The notes under the pieces are model-generated. The model searched no databases. It had not been told where the DNA came from and saw nothing but the letters and a program-made list of their open reading frames with translations. A stretch of 64,000 nt of DNA from Episyrphus balteatus (taxonomy: Eukaryota > Arthropoda > Insecta > Diptera > Syrphidae), in assembly GCF_945859705.1 (NCBI RefSeq), contig NC_079134.1:26011636-26075635 (forward strand). Direction: 5' to 3'. Of the stretch, positions 34,971-46,663 are shown one piece after another. Both the position numbers and the translations under genes were made by a program. Positions within the stretch are counted from its first letter, which is position 1. Every line of letters begins with the position of its first letter.

Positions 34971-36139
34971 AATATTATTATTCTTAAAAACTATGTATCT
35001 CGTTCATAAACCGAAATTCATAAATTTTTAAGAAATATTCATTAAATTTAAGCACGAATTCTTAAAAAAATTTTGTTTTTTTAAGAACAATTCATAAAAT
35101 TTAAGAATCAGTTTTCATAAAAATTTTCCTATGAATAATATTTGTATGAATTTTTTTTAAGAACAAATACGAAGGCTTATGAATAAATTCATAAACTTCT
35201 AGCACCAATTTGAAAGTATACTTTGCTGAATCTTAGAATCTGGACATACTTTTATGAACGAAATTCACTATTATTTTCCATTCAGTTGTATTTTGAGTTA
35301 AAATATTTTTAAAATTAATTCTTTTTCCCTTCTAAAATTGAAAAAATCAATTTTCAAAATTATACATTTGTAAAAAGTTCATAAATTTTTTCTTTAAATG
35401 AATGAATTTTTTCTTAAAATGAATGTATTATTTCATTAATCGAAAAATAACGAATATTTTACTGTTATGCTGTGTACGGTATTAAGAACTTATTCTTAAA
35501 ATTTAAGAATCTGTTCATATAGTTTTTAAGTTCGAAATTTAAATTTTTCCGAAGTTGATGAATTAATTCATTAAATTGTATGAAAGTATACACATAATTT
35601 ATGAAAAAATTCTTACGTTTTGAGTGTTTAAGTATTTTTTCTTAAAATCTATGTATTTTTTCATCAATCTAGAAAATAATAACTGTTGTTCTGAATCTAT
35701 GCTTCGGAAAGATTTCTCTGAGGATTTAGTTTAAAATCTGATATTCAAAGTGGACGCTCGTTGCCAAAACAAGTTATAAAAGTTTGTGAATAAAAAACAA
35801 TATTTTGAAGAGTATAAGACATTTTAACAGTGTAAAATATTATTGGTTCCCGTTGCCTCTTTCCCATATACTCAGATAAGTATAAAAACATAATAACTCT
35901 TAAATATTTCTTTCTTTTATTAAATATATTTAAATTTTTTTTTATAGGTACATATTTAAAAATTGAAAATCGTAATTTAGATATTTTATTGAACCGGCTA
36001 AAGGGGAAAAATCAAAACAAATTTGGCGATTCTCAACAAATCCTGTACACTTGAAATTGTCATTGCAAAATAAAGCAACCACATCATGTTCGCAAAACAT
36101 ATAATTAAGGAAGTGTTGCATTTTGTTTTATTTCTCTAA

Positions 36140-36644
36140 GGGCCAATTTTTCAATAGTCAGTTAAACACAGCGAGTAAAAAATTGTAATCAATAATAATA
36201 AAAAAAGGTGTTTGTATTTTCAAGGTTCTAAAGTTTAAAGAACAAGTCAGTTAGTACTTATTCCCCTGATAGAGAAAAAATCATTTTTTCAACAGGCAGA
36301 TATAGCTTATTCCTATGAATAAAACTATCTGCTTCTTTCAAAGACGAATAAAAATTATTCTAAGGAATTATTTCAATAAAAATACTGTGTCAATTGTCAA
36401 AGCTGCTTTGAAATAATTTTGACAAAAAATACAGAGAAGCACAAGAAAACAAAAACAATTATAAATAAAAATGACGTTTAGTTTTGAATATTTTTGAATT
36501 TGACAATTTTTTTTTTGTTACTCTGTAGAATAAATTATTCTTGATTGAAAAATTCAATGTTGTTATCCGATTGTTTATGAGCCTAATAGATTTATTCGTT
36601 GAACAGTTAACTGACTGTTTATTAGAAGATTGAAAAATCGGCTC
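36140..36644. mobile_element. PIF/Harbinger-type miniature element, TAA duplication
   Basis: The left end GGGCCAATTTTTCAATAGTC is matched by GATTGAAAAATCGGCTC on the right. It is flanked by TAA on both sides (36137-36139, 36645-36647). A three-base TWA duplication with GGGCC-type ends is typical of PIF/Harbinger miniature elements. Further inverted words (AGTCAGTTAAAC and GTTAACTGACTG) lie just inside. There is no coding capacity. It is nested within the element at 34974-37567. Confidence 0.8.
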
Positions 36645-36780
36645 TAAATATATACATTTTTTTTTAACTTAATATTATCAATATTTCTCAAATTATTCTA
36701 TATAATGTACATAGGTACCTAAATTCTTTATATTTTGATCTTTCCCCAACTTATTCAATTTTGTATTGTTTTTTTTTCAG

Positions 36781-36812
36781 CTCCAGAGCCTAATGCTGCC
36801 GATTACAATATG
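36781..36812 (+). pseudogene. Exon-like segment A (PEPNAADYNM)
   Basis: A strong acceptor (TTGTTTTTTTTTCAG) precedes 32 bases that read, after two bases, PEPNAADYNM, and are followed by the donor GTAAAG. The open phase continues without a shift into segment B at 36901. It is too short to identify by eye. Its value is as one link in a three-segment chain with intact splice signals. Confidence 0.45.
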
Positions 36813-36900
36813 GTAAAGTTAATTTTAACTTCTATTTAATTTTTTAAACCAAATAGTACATAGTCAGTTTTCTAATACAAACTTTTTTCTATCTTTCCAG

Positions 36901-36969
36901 ATGATGCATCCATTAAAAAAACAAAAAAATAGTGTAAAAATTAAATTTATAGTGAAATGTATTGTGAAA
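36901..36969 (+). pseudogene. Exon-like segment B (basic region)
   Basis: It is bounded by the acceptor ATCTTTCCAG and the donor GTAAGC. It is 69 bases long, 23 codons in phase 0, reading MMHPLKKQKNSVKIKFIVKC then IVK. The product is strongly basic and becomes hydrophobic towards its end. It joins segment A and segment C without changing frame. It begins with ATG ATG, so an alternative is that translation could start here. Confidence 0.45.
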
Positions 36970-37051
36970 GTAAGCAATACAACATTTTTTTAACGTTTAA
37001 ACTTAATAATTTGTTTTATTTTTAAAAACAATTTTAATTTTTTTGTTTTAG

Positions 37052-37123
37052 ATTTTGGGTTGTTTTCTGTTGCTGTTTGTTTGTTTGGAATTAAATTTTT
37101 TTAGGAACAAATTAAGGAAGTAA
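37052..37123 (+). pseudogene. Exon-like segment C (membrane segment, stop)
   Basis: After the acceptor TTTTTGTTTTAG the frame continues in phase: ILGCFLLLFVCLELNFFRNK then LRK and TAA. Joined to segment B it would give a basic stretch, one hydrophobic segment of about 20 residues, and a short basic tail. That is the layout of a small single-pass membrane protein end. No family is recognised. Three exons with correct splice signals and matching phase are unlikely by chance, but a Leu/Phe-rich stretch is also what T-rich DNA gives, so caution is due. Confidence 0.4.
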
Positions 37124-37569
37124 TGTATTATATGCATTTATATGAATAAATGCATAAATTTTAATGAAAAGTGTATTATATTTTATGAAAACAATCATAA
37201 AACTTTAAGAAAAATTCATAGTTTTGATGATTTTTTTCATAAAATTTAAGCAACATTTCATTTAAATTTTTACGAAATTTATGAAAAAAATCATAAAGTT
37301 TAAGAAATATTCTTAAAATGTAAGAAACTTTTCTTAAAATCTAAGAAACTTTTCTTAAACATGTTCAAAAAATTTCTAATTCGTTTATAAACAGAATTCT
37401 TAAAATTTAAGAACTTATTCTTAATTTTTAAGAAAGATTCATTCCCTTATGAATTTGTTCATAAAAAGATTCTTAAATTTAATGCATTTATTGGCTCATT
37501 TGCCATGAATTTTTACATTAATTTAATGTACAAATTCATTAATTTTATGTACCTTTTTGGTTCAGTGTA

Positions 37570-38930
37570 AAGTATTAGGTTAAATGAAGTCTGGACGTAT
37601 TTAAAGTCGAAATACAGCTTTCACTTTTCTTATTTATGCACCTATCTCAACCAAGGTCACGGTAAAGTTTTAAGTCTAAGTTCTGTTTGATTGGGCTTAA
37701 TTGCTTAGAAAAAAAATATGGTTTCCTAATATTTATATATGAGGCCGTGAGGGCCAAAAAAAGAACAAAAATCAGTTAGACCATACTACATAATGGCTCT
37801 CATGGCCCCATATTTACTGTGATTTCGGTTTGATTTAGGACACACTCAGCTGCGAATGTAAAACAGTTGAAAGAAAATCAGAATGTTTACTTTTATTCTA
37901 CCTTTTTCTTCACTATAAATAAAATAATTTCTATATTTCTGTGGTCAGAGGCCTTAATTGTATAGGCAACAAATATTCATCTCTAAATCTTAAACTTTTC
38001 ATGTCTCAGGTTTGATTTTTATAAATGATTAGCAAAAAAGATATAAGTCATAGACATTTAAGAAATTTCTATATAAAAGTTATAAAAATTTAACAAGTTG
38101 ATCTAAGAGCAAGTTCGTAAGACGCAGTCGTGCATTTTATTTATAACTGTACAAGTACACAACACAGTATAATTCAGTAGTCTAAAGAAAGTCTTAACGT
38201 AAAGAAGGATAAATTAAAGCTTAAACAGAGATATGAAAATATCCACTTAAAGTTGAATATCATGACTAACGTGATCTGAATCTAAAGTTGCAATGTATAC
38301 AAAAAATGATTGACATAATCGAGGATTTATATGACGTTTATGTTAACATGAAAAAAATACCTTCACGAAATTCAAAACACGTTTATGAATAAAAAAATCA
38401 AAAATAAAGAAAAAAAGGATTCCATTCATATTAATTTCGTAAAAGTAGATTGATTATGAATTGTGTAGAGCTCTTAAACATTGATACGATCAAAGAATTT
38501 GTACCGAAAACAAAATTCATAAAAAATATGTATCAACCACTTGCATCTGCCAAATAAATACAACTAAAAAAAAAATGTTTAATAAACGCCAGTAACCATC
38601 CTACCGTGAACAAATTTTTGATGGATTATAATGATATGGTAAAATCGTGGCAAGTAAGTGCAAAAAAGGTAGTGCAATTCGTGGATATTTTGATTTATAT
38701 TTTGTTTTAACATTTTTGGCAGATAGATTGTATCCAAAAGATTTTAAAATGTGTATACTTCTGTTTGATTTAAACCGCTTAAAAAATCTTAATGAAGGTA
38801 AACGAAACTTAGTTTTTCCGATTTTATTATATATAGTTTTTATTTCTTAATCCAAAAGCAATGAATACAAAGTAACCTGAAAAAATTAGTAAAAACACTT
38901 TTAAGCTGTTTAGTCAGTAGGATGAAGAAA
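37570..38930. other. AT-rich DNA with a family A fragment
   Basis: A short piece of family A (AAGAGCAAGTTCGTAAGACG, then CAGTCGTGCATTTTATTT) lies at about 38102-38141 in the minus orientation. Nothing else was recognised. A 67-codon open frame at 38647-38850 has no motif. Confidence 0.5.
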
Positions 38931-38939
38931 ACGTTTGAT

Positions 38940-40262
38940 ACAAAAATGGTTGTATGTAAAGTGGTTTACGGAAGATGATTTTACGTGATTACGTCATAAG
39001 AAAACAGGTTGTGTGCTTTTGTTATAAAAAAATGATCTTAAAATTATTTTTTTATCAATTTTCTTGCAAAAAAGAATTAGGTAAAAAAGGTAATAAATCT
39101 TAGGTATAGTAAAGTATTTTGAATCCAATCATAATTTACAAGAAAAAGCTAAAAAAAATACCTTTTTCTTCTCATTACTTTATTTTTTTTTATTTGAAAA
39201 GTTATACTATTAAAAAGCTAAATATTATTCTAATGAATAAAACCATTTTTAAATTTTTACAATGCCCAAAAAGTATTAAAATAATTTATTTAAAACAATC
39301 ATTCCTTATGAAAAAAGTGAAAAAATCAATTCCATCACCCAAAAATCCATTTTTTTTTTTATATGACAACCTATAATAAATTTTATACCATCTGAAAGCC
39401 AATTATTTAAGCTCATAATATTTATATCGCCCATGTCTGTGCGACGTATACAAAAGAGCTAGAATTTTTTGAACCCAATCGATTTTCATAAAAAAAAAAA
39501 AAAAAAAAACAAAAATAATTTTCTGAAGTTTTTTAGCTTAACATTGTGTAGCTTGAAATAATGATATATCAAATGAAAGGTAATATTATCAGTATGCTCA
39601 ATAAAGTTAAAAAAAAGAACGTGTTGAAAAATATAACTTTATTTTACCGTTATCTCAAAATTTTGACTACAAAATTAGTTTTAACGATTTTTTGAAAATT
39701 TGGCCGGAAACTGGAGACGGCCGAAAATAGGCTACTCTACCCTACATCTTCTAAAAGTTTGAGGTTTTTGAACGCTACGAAAAATTATAAAAATAAAAAC
39801 TCACCCAAAAATGCAACAAAATAAGTAGGTTTTTTTCAAAAATTCATATTTCGAAACGCAGAGAAACGAAAAATATCCGTATCAGACCCCTAACCTTTCT
39901 TTTTTTATTATCTTTCAAATGACGTTTTTCAAATTGTCAAAAAAAAAAATTCCCCTACCTATAATCACTACTTTGTAAAAGGTCTACCTCATGTTTTATT
40001 TTTAGAAAACCATTTTTTTATGTATCAATTAAAAAAAAATTCAATTCTCTACATTATTGCGTTTAGATAATAGCCAATTCTGTGCAATTTTGTTTTACCC
40101 CTATTTACCCTTTTAAATGACGGAATTTTTAAAAAATCCTTCATTTTTGTTCAACTTTAGGTTATTATCTTTCAAATGAGTTATAAAAACTATTTGTATC
40201 TTCAATTGTTTATTTTTAATTGAAATTTTTGCAGAACTGTGAAAAATTTTAAGTGGAACGGG
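38940..40262. repeat. Right arm of the large inverted duplication
   Basis: It is the mirror of blocks in 29186-33180, in reverse order: GTTTACGG near 38960 matches the CCGTAAACC block near 33145, and the end near 40230 matches about 29170. It is much shorter than the left arm because it lacks the inserted palindrome, the Foldback-like element and some internal sequence. Open frames within it are chance. Confidence 0.65.
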
Positions 40263-41958
40263 AGAAAATGGCGTCACTTTTTTGTGGTGGCTGCCATGGT
40301 TCATCGATTTATAAGACGTTATCACATCAAAAAAAATAATGCAAACACTTTTAAGCTGTTCATTTTGACTTGTCGATTAGCATTTTCAATCCTATTCAAT
40401 AAAATGATGAAAATGTTTGATCTAGTTATTGTCACAAAAAACTTATTTCACTTTTTAAAGTCGATAGTTTGGTAATTTGAATTTTTATTATTTAAGAATT
40501 TTTCGATGGAAATTCAAATAGGTCTTCATTTCATAGTAAAATTCTCTCAACACATTATATTATTTAGAATACAGAATTTCACAAATCAGCAACAAACAAA
40601 AACCCTTTTATTCCTAATTGACACAACACCAACAAACAAAAGCGGAAAATTCTGCCTCTTTTTTTTCAATGATAAAAAAGCTTTCTAAATTCACTACCAC
40701 TGACAGCAAACTTGCTAGCATATCAAGAATAAACCACAAAAAAGAAAAAAAAAGAACCACACAACACAGTCATGCAATTAAAAAAAAAAAAAAAAAAAAA
40801 ACAGAAAAAAAATATTTATTCCCTCCCAAAAGAATGCAATAAACTTTGATAGCGGAATTCGGCATTCATGACGAGAAAACTAAAAATAATTTTTAGCCTA
40901 CATACCGAATCGTCTGTCAAAAAAAAAAACTAAACTAAAAAAAAAATCCCCGAATAAAACACCCTATTTTTCTAAATAACAATGTTTCCTCTTTTTTTTT
41001 AATGTTTGTTCTTTTATGTATTTCAACGCATGGAAACATATTTTTTGATTGTTTCAGTTTCATGTTTGGAATGTTGTTGTTTTAACAAGAAAGCCTTACG
41101 TCATTTTGATGGAATTATTGTTGGATTAAGTTCCAGGTTTTTTATACTGAAAAAAAGGACTTTTAAAGTGAACGAGAATATTTTGTTTTGTGTTTAACTT
41201 CAATTTGTTTGTGCAACAAAAAAAAAATATGATGAAACCTTGATATTCAGCACCATCAAACCGGGTTAATGTTATTTATGTAGTCTCACCATTTTAATCA
41301 TTTTGTTTAACAACAACAACATTAACAATGACTATAAAACGACGAAGCGACGAAGCAAACACATTGCCGAGGATCATTAAATGCGGATCATGCATGCAGA
41401 CGGATTCAATTTCCATTTTAAGCAATCCACAAGCACCAACACAGTACACAATTGGAGTAGCTGTTTAGGTTTGTTTGGTGATACAATCACCAACATTTTT
41501 TCGACTGTCTTTTGTTTGGAAGAAGAATTTATGAGATCGTCTTTTAAGCCTTTGTGTTGAACAAAATGGAATTTTTGGGTCTTTGCAAAAAAAAAAAAAC
41601 GTGACTCCGAAAAATAGGTCATCTGTGATACTTGAGAGTGCAACAAGTGACTATGGTTGGAGTAATTTTAATTCAGGTATTGTCCATTAAAAAAATGCAA
41701 TAACAAAACATTAACACTTTAGTTAAGTTATTTTTATGAAGAGAAAAATTAAATTCCCACACGGTTTTTACATTGGAGCACTTAAAAATGATGACAACTG
41801 AAGAAGATGAAATGAATTCTAAAGAAGAATTAAGACTTGTCTTAAGAAATGTTAAGTTATGTAAATTAGAACTACAAAACTGTTCTTGGTAAAATAAAAA
41901 AAAAGTAAATGCCAATGATGAACAGGAACGAAATTGAGCTTGACCTTTAGCCTTTTAA
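40263..41958. other. AT-rich DNA, no gene recognised
   Basis: A sequence near 40330-40430 (AACACTTTTAAGCTGTT block) is repeated from about 38890-38945, so the right arm's neighbourhood is partly duplicated. A poly-A tract lies at about 40779-40800. The patch 41330-41470 is more mixed in composition but has no splice-bounded frame. Confidence 0.45.
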
Positions 41959-41961
41959 GTA

Positions 41962-42098
41962 CACCGAAAAAAAATTTGATAATAACAGCTATCAAATTAA
42001 CATTTTTCAGTGACAAAAGTCGTATAACAATTAAAATATCAACTTTGATATGATTATCATATCATTTTGACATTTTTTAATGTTAGGTGGATGGTGAA
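41962..42098 (-). mobile_element. Single arm of a CACCGAAA-type element
   Basis: It starts CACCGAAAAAAAATTTGATA after TA and matches the right arm of the elements at 22277-24854 and 46664-47407 in inverted orientation, including TAACAGCTATCAAATTAAC and the GACATTTTTTAATG words. The rest of the element is missing, so it is a truncated copy. Confidence 0.7.
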
Positions 42099-42270
42099 TG
42101 GTTAATTATAACAGAGGTTATCAGACTTTTAACTTTATTGAAGTTATACTTCTTTTGCGAACCATGAAAATTTACTTTTTGACAAGAATGTCAAAAAGAT
42201 CGCCATTCGGCAGCAGGGCTGTCGTTTCACCTTTAGATTTGGCAGTACTTTAGTATTTAAAATTGCAGTA

Positions 42271-43180
42271 GGGTAAGCGGGGGTACATTTGACACCGGGG
42301 CACATTTGACTTTGCGTTTTTCGGTATGATCGTGCCCTTAATTAACAATAGTTTGGATGAAGAAAGAAGCTTAGTTTGATTTAAAGAAATTTTGCGAAAT
42401 TTCGCAGTCTTTCATTAACTTTTCGCGAAGTACCACGTGTTTTCTGTATTTCTGATCTAATTTTTGACCACCGGTATGTAAGCGATTTCTGAACCTAATA
42501 CAACAGTTTTTTAATGGTGAATCAATATTTTGATAGCACTAAGCTTAAAATTAAGTAAATTAAAACCAGCTTTATAAAAGATAGTATTAGTTATTGAAAA
42601 AAAAAAAAGAAAAACAGTTCTGTGGCTCCTTCGGGGCACCTTTGACTTTTGCAATGTGGGCACAGTTTTACGTTGATTTTGGGGAATTATATATTAAATA
42701 AATTATTTAAAAATAAATCGACATCGATTAATTTTGATTAAGATTTAAATGGAGAGATTTTTTGAAATATTTTATGGTTTTTTGTTTTTTCTTCTTCTTT
42801 TTAGAAAGTAAATGTTTTGATTTTTTTTTCGTTATATTGTTTAGTAGATTGTTTAAAACCAAAACATTATTTTTTTTTTCTAATTAAACAATAGACAAGC
42901 AAGATTCGCTGATAGTTTTAAAAATATAATGCACACGATGGGGGGTTTAATCCACCATTGTCAAATGTACCCCTTTTAAAGTTAAATTTTGACCAAAAGA
43001 CTTTTTTTAGAAAACATTATTTTTTTAAATGTTGTCATATGGTAAAACAAAAAAAATGACTGTTAGTATAATCTTGAATAGTCAATAAATCAAATACAAA
43101 ACAAAACATTGGAACAAATTAACAGTTTTCGAAAATACAGACCTTTAAAAACTAAGTGTCAAATGTACCCCCTTCTCCCC
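42271..43180. mobile_element. TA-flanked TIR element with GGGGTACATTTGACA words
   Basis: The left end GGGTAAGCGGGGGTACATTT and the right end (complement of GGGGAGAAGGGGGTACATTT) align for 25 bases. TA flanks both (42269-42270, 43181-43182). Related words recur inside: GGGGCACATTTGAC near 42297, GGGGCACCTTTGAC near 42634, and TCAAATGTACCCC near 42960 in the opposite orientation. TA flanks point to a Tc1/mariner-like miniature element. There is no transposase frame. Confidence 0.8.
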
Positions 43181-43205
43181 TACGCCGCAGAACGGCAAAA
43201 AAACA

Positions 43206-43392
43206 CACAACACGTGGCAAGTTTCATGTTTCATGTCGCAAGTTGCATGTAGCATGTGGCAAGTACCATGTGGCATGAAACATGGTGCAAGTGCATGTTG
43301 CATATGGGAAGTAGCCCGAGGCATTTGGCATTCAGTATGCAACATGTGGAAGTGTATGTGGCATGTGGCAAGTTGCATGTGGCAAGTTGTAA
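43206..43392. repeat. Degenerate minisatellite, CATGTGGCAAGTTG units
   Basis: About a dozen imperfect units of roughly 14 bases, built on GCATGTGGCAAGTTG, run in tandem. The unit length drifts. It explains the His/Met/Cys-rich open frames on both strands (43145-43378 minus and 43233-43430 plus), which are not genes. Confidence 0.8.
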
Positions 43393-43399
43393 GTTTCTT

Positions 43400-45660
43400 A
43401 AATCCTATTGTATCGGGACCCTTTTATTAACATAATATAAGATGATGATATGATCAAAAGTAGGGGTGTGCTTAAGAGCAGTGATAGCAGTGAGCAGCAT
43501 ATACAAACACTTTTTAATAACACAGATTTTCAGTTAACCTACTGCATTGTGTGATTATGCCTTCATCACTCCTTATATTCTGTGAAAGTGTGAAGTTCCA
43601 GATGTTTCAGTGTTTCTATTGCTTTTATGTTTTGTTTGTTCCCAGTCCTCATTGCATTCATACATGTTAAAAGATGGTTTCTTATTTTTCAAATATAATT
43701 ATCCTATGTTACTTGTAGGATAAAGGAACAAACTAAATATCAATTCTTTTGACTAAAAAAAAAATTATTTTACTAATCCTGTTCGCTATTATTTTTGTTT
43801 GTCTTGGTTTTTGCTTAATTTTTTTCAGAGAGATGAAGGAAGGAAAAAAGTTATGTTTTTTTTTTTTTTTGGTACAACATGCCTTGCATTCTACTGATAG
43901 CTTGTACCTACATAATTTTATACAACATCTGCAAAATCATTACTCTAATTTATTTTGAAGATAAAAGCACATTGCTGGTATTAGATAAGTAGGATGAAGT
44001 AAAGTGCTTCCCATAGATAAAAACATAACACGACTTTAGACTAAAAACTAGTTAGCAAAAGGCTACAGGGTTATGAAAAAATACAATATGATGTTCCTTA
44101 AAATAATTTTCTGGCCCTTTTTTTTTGGTAAAAATCCCTCTTTTCCTTGAAAAAATATTATAAACAAACTGAAAAAAAGAAAATAATTAAAATCCTGTCG
44201 AACGAATTACGACGAAGAGATGAATATTTAATAATTTTTTCAAGACCTTTTTTAATTCACTCAATAACAAAATTGGTTAACTTTTTTCCCCGTACAAGAA
44301 AAACCTCTCAAAAATATCCTCAACAATTATTCAAATTTCAAAAAAAAAAAAATCCTATAAAATCATAAGAAACCTTATATAGTCGCATAAATACAGCGCA
44401 CAACCTTACGTATACCGCCATCACAATGATTTAACATCTCTAGACACAACAGCTACAGCAGCCGAGTTGGAATTATATATATAAAAGATTTATACTTTAA
44501 ATGGTTTTATGGCAGGATAATAAGTTGTGATATTTTCATTCCTCACACAACATTATCCTTCTTGTATATTTTTGTTGTTGTTGTTGTTGATTTTTTTTTT
44601 ATCGCGCACATAATTACGCTCAGAGTGCAAATCTGAATGAAATACGGCAGAAAATTTTAACAGAAGAATATGTGGAATAAAAAATTCAAAAGAAAACAAA
44701 CATTTATATGAAAAAGATACTCAAATTCATGTACTTAAAGGATTTCTTTGCATATTTGTATTTATGTGTATAAATCACGACGACAACTCGCACTCCTGGC
44801 TCTGACGATGAAGCATGACGACACACGGTGAAATGTTATAAAAATGGTTCCCATATAAGACGATATATTTTATAGGATGGAATGGTTACCCAGAAGATTA
44901 TATTTTATATATATGCGAGTTCATAGGTTTTGGAGATCTATAAATGTGTGTAAGGTATCTCTTGCTGACTCCGTAAAACATTTTAGAATTATAATCATTT
45001 AATATGAAAAAATATTCTTTTTTATGTTTCCATAAAATAAAATATGTAAGTAGGTACCTATACTACCTATGAATTGCTCGATTGAAGAAATTTTTCTTGT
45101 GGTTTAAAAATTATGATGTGTATGCATAATATTTCTTCCTTCCAAGCATTCTTTTTTGAAGGATAATATTTTATGCACCATTTAATTCATTTTTGGGTAC
45201 CTAATCGTTGAGAGCTTTCCTAACATGTTAGACCATTTTGCTTACAAAAGAAAAACCTTACCAAACTATTTTTCCCGAACTCAATTAAAAAAAAAAGAAA
45301 CAATTTCTTTGCGTTAAAAGTTTGACAGTTGTCTTCCTTTTTCATCTTTTAAAATATACAAGAACATTTTTTATTTTAAAATTCGAGTGATTTCATTTCA
45401 AATTTGACAAAAACCTAGATGAAAGTTGATTGCCTTATTATATCAAATACAAGAAAATAATGTGATATAGTCTTTTTTAGTGTGTTAAAAAATAAGAAAA
45501 ATAAATTTAATGAAGAAAAATATGATATGCACTAACTTTCTAAATATCTTTCATCTACTAAATGTAGTTTTGCTCTAAGTTTTTCAATAAAGGACAATGG
45601 GCAGTTTTACCCCCATATCGGGGTTAAACTATTGGTTTTGTAGATAAGTTCTAATAAACC
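43400..45660. other. AT-rich DNA, no gene recognised
   Basis: It includes TTG simple repeats near 44571-44590 and a mixed-composition patch at 44755-44850. Open frames of 69 and 73 codons are Lys/Phe-rich chance sequence. No inverted-repeat element with clear ends was found. Confidence 0.5.
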
Positions 45661-45718
45661 AGGGTTATAAAAATAGTGCATTTGAAATTTAAAAAAAAAA
45701 TATTTATTGCAACTGAAA

Positions 45719-46514
45719 AAAATTGAGGAGCGTTTTTTCAAAACTCAACAAACGCATTTTTTGGGAAAATGAGTTATTGGTATCGAAATTTTTGGCACGA
45801 CCAGGCGCACAAGATGACAAAATAAAATTTTTAAAAAAGTTAACGGTTTTAATTTAAAAAAAACATTTAAAATCGAGCGTTTTTTCAAAACTCAACAAAA
45901 TTACTGGAGGTTTTTGCAAAACTCAACAAAAGCGTGTCCAACAACTGCCAATTTCAAAAAGTTGCCCCAGAAAAAAAAGTTTCGGAAAAAAAGATGGCTG
46001 ACGTGCAGAAGCTAATGAAATTTTTAACTATTCCGGATGATGCCAAGGACTTTTATGAAACTGTTTTCTCCGCAAACGCTAAAGAGTCCACAGAGGATAT
46101 GGAAAGACACTATTTCGATTAAAAACAATGTTTTTTTTTATTCAATATTTATTTTAGTTAATATTAATATAAGTTAATTGCAATGTATATATTTCTTTAA
46201 TAAATAAGGTTTTTAATACTAATTTATCTCTTTATTTATTTAAAAGAAAAATAAACGTTTTTGCAAAACTCAACAAAAACCTGTATTTGTTGCGTTTTGA
46301 AAAAACGCGGTGTTTTAGTGTTCAAAATACGGACGAATCTTCCCAAATATTGAAATAGCAATCAAGCCTGTCGATTAGCTGTTCAAGAAAGAACAACTCC
46401 TCATTTCTACTTTTTGAAAATTCGACTTTGTATTCAAATGGGAAAGAAAAAACCTTCTCCTGAAAAATTTGAAAAATGCACTTGTAGAGTTTTGAAAAAA
46501 CGCTCCTCAATTTG
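45719..46514. mobile_element. TIR element with subterminal repeats and a coding segment
   Basis: The ends match for about 30 bases: AAATTGAGGAGCGTTTTTTC and its complement. The word TTTTNCAAAACTCAACAAAA occurs at about 45735, 45882, 45911, 46259 and, inverted, twice (46286, 46487). Such clusters of one short word near both ends are typical transposase-binding sites. A coding-like frame sits in the middle (45994-46122), followed by AATAAA. No certain target duplication is visible. Confidence 0.75.
45994..46122 (+). CDS. 42-codon coding segment inside TIR element
   Basis: ATG at 45994 opens a frame reading MADVQKLMKFLTIPDDAKDF, then YETVFSANAKESTEDMERHY and FD before TAA. The frame is open upstream to at least 45934 without an ATG. 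Composition and codon use look real: mixed residues, Glu/Asp/Ala-rich, few homopolymers, quite unlike its neighbourhood. A poly-A signal AATAAA follows at about 46200. It reads like the C-terminal exon of a soluble helical protein. The family is not recognised. It could be the last part of the element's own protein or a captured host exon. An acceptor such as TTGCCCCAG (to 45970) would place the exon start at 45971. Confidence 0.45.
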   Translation: MADVQKLMKFLTIPDDAKDFYETVFSANAKESTEDMERHYFD

Positions 46515-46663
46515 CATTCATTCAAAAAAAATATTTACTACAAATAAAAAAAAATTTATATAGTTGTAATTTTGAAAAAAAAAAATCAAATAATTTTTTT
46601 TTGCAAATTCTAATTCGGAAATTTCACATTGAAAGGGCAATTCGTTTTGGAGAAATAAGAGTA

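Larger units (their letters stand above)
34974..37567. mobile_element. TIR element with palindromic AAGAA-word arms and exon-like cargo
   Basis: The ends read CACTGAA and TTCAGTG with TA on each side (34972-34973, 37568-37569). The terminal inverted repeat is short, but both subterminal regions (about 34990-35690 and 37130-37530) are packed with words of the type TTCTTAAAATTTAAGAA and TTCATAAATTTAAG, which are themselves palindromic. Inside lie a PIF/Harbinger-type miniature element (36140-36644) and three exon-like segments in consistent phase (36781-37123). Such elements with internal host-like exons are known from plants as Pack-type elements. Here the cargo could also be the element's own gene. 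Confidence 0.7.
45686..46640. repeat. Dispersed repeat family B, interrupted copy
   Basis: Family B words (TTTATTGCAACTGAAAAA on the left; ATATTTACTACAAATAAAA and TTTTGCAAATTC on the right) flank the element at 45719-46514. They look like one copy split by its insertion. Confidence 0.5.

Noticed and set aside
43145..43430. His/Met/Cys-rich frames on both strands
   Set aside because: They are translations of the CATGTGGCAAGTTG minisatellite.
46322..46525. 67-codon minus-strand frame
   Set aside because: It covers the right terminal repeat of the element at 45719-46514 and family B sequence; there is no independent support.
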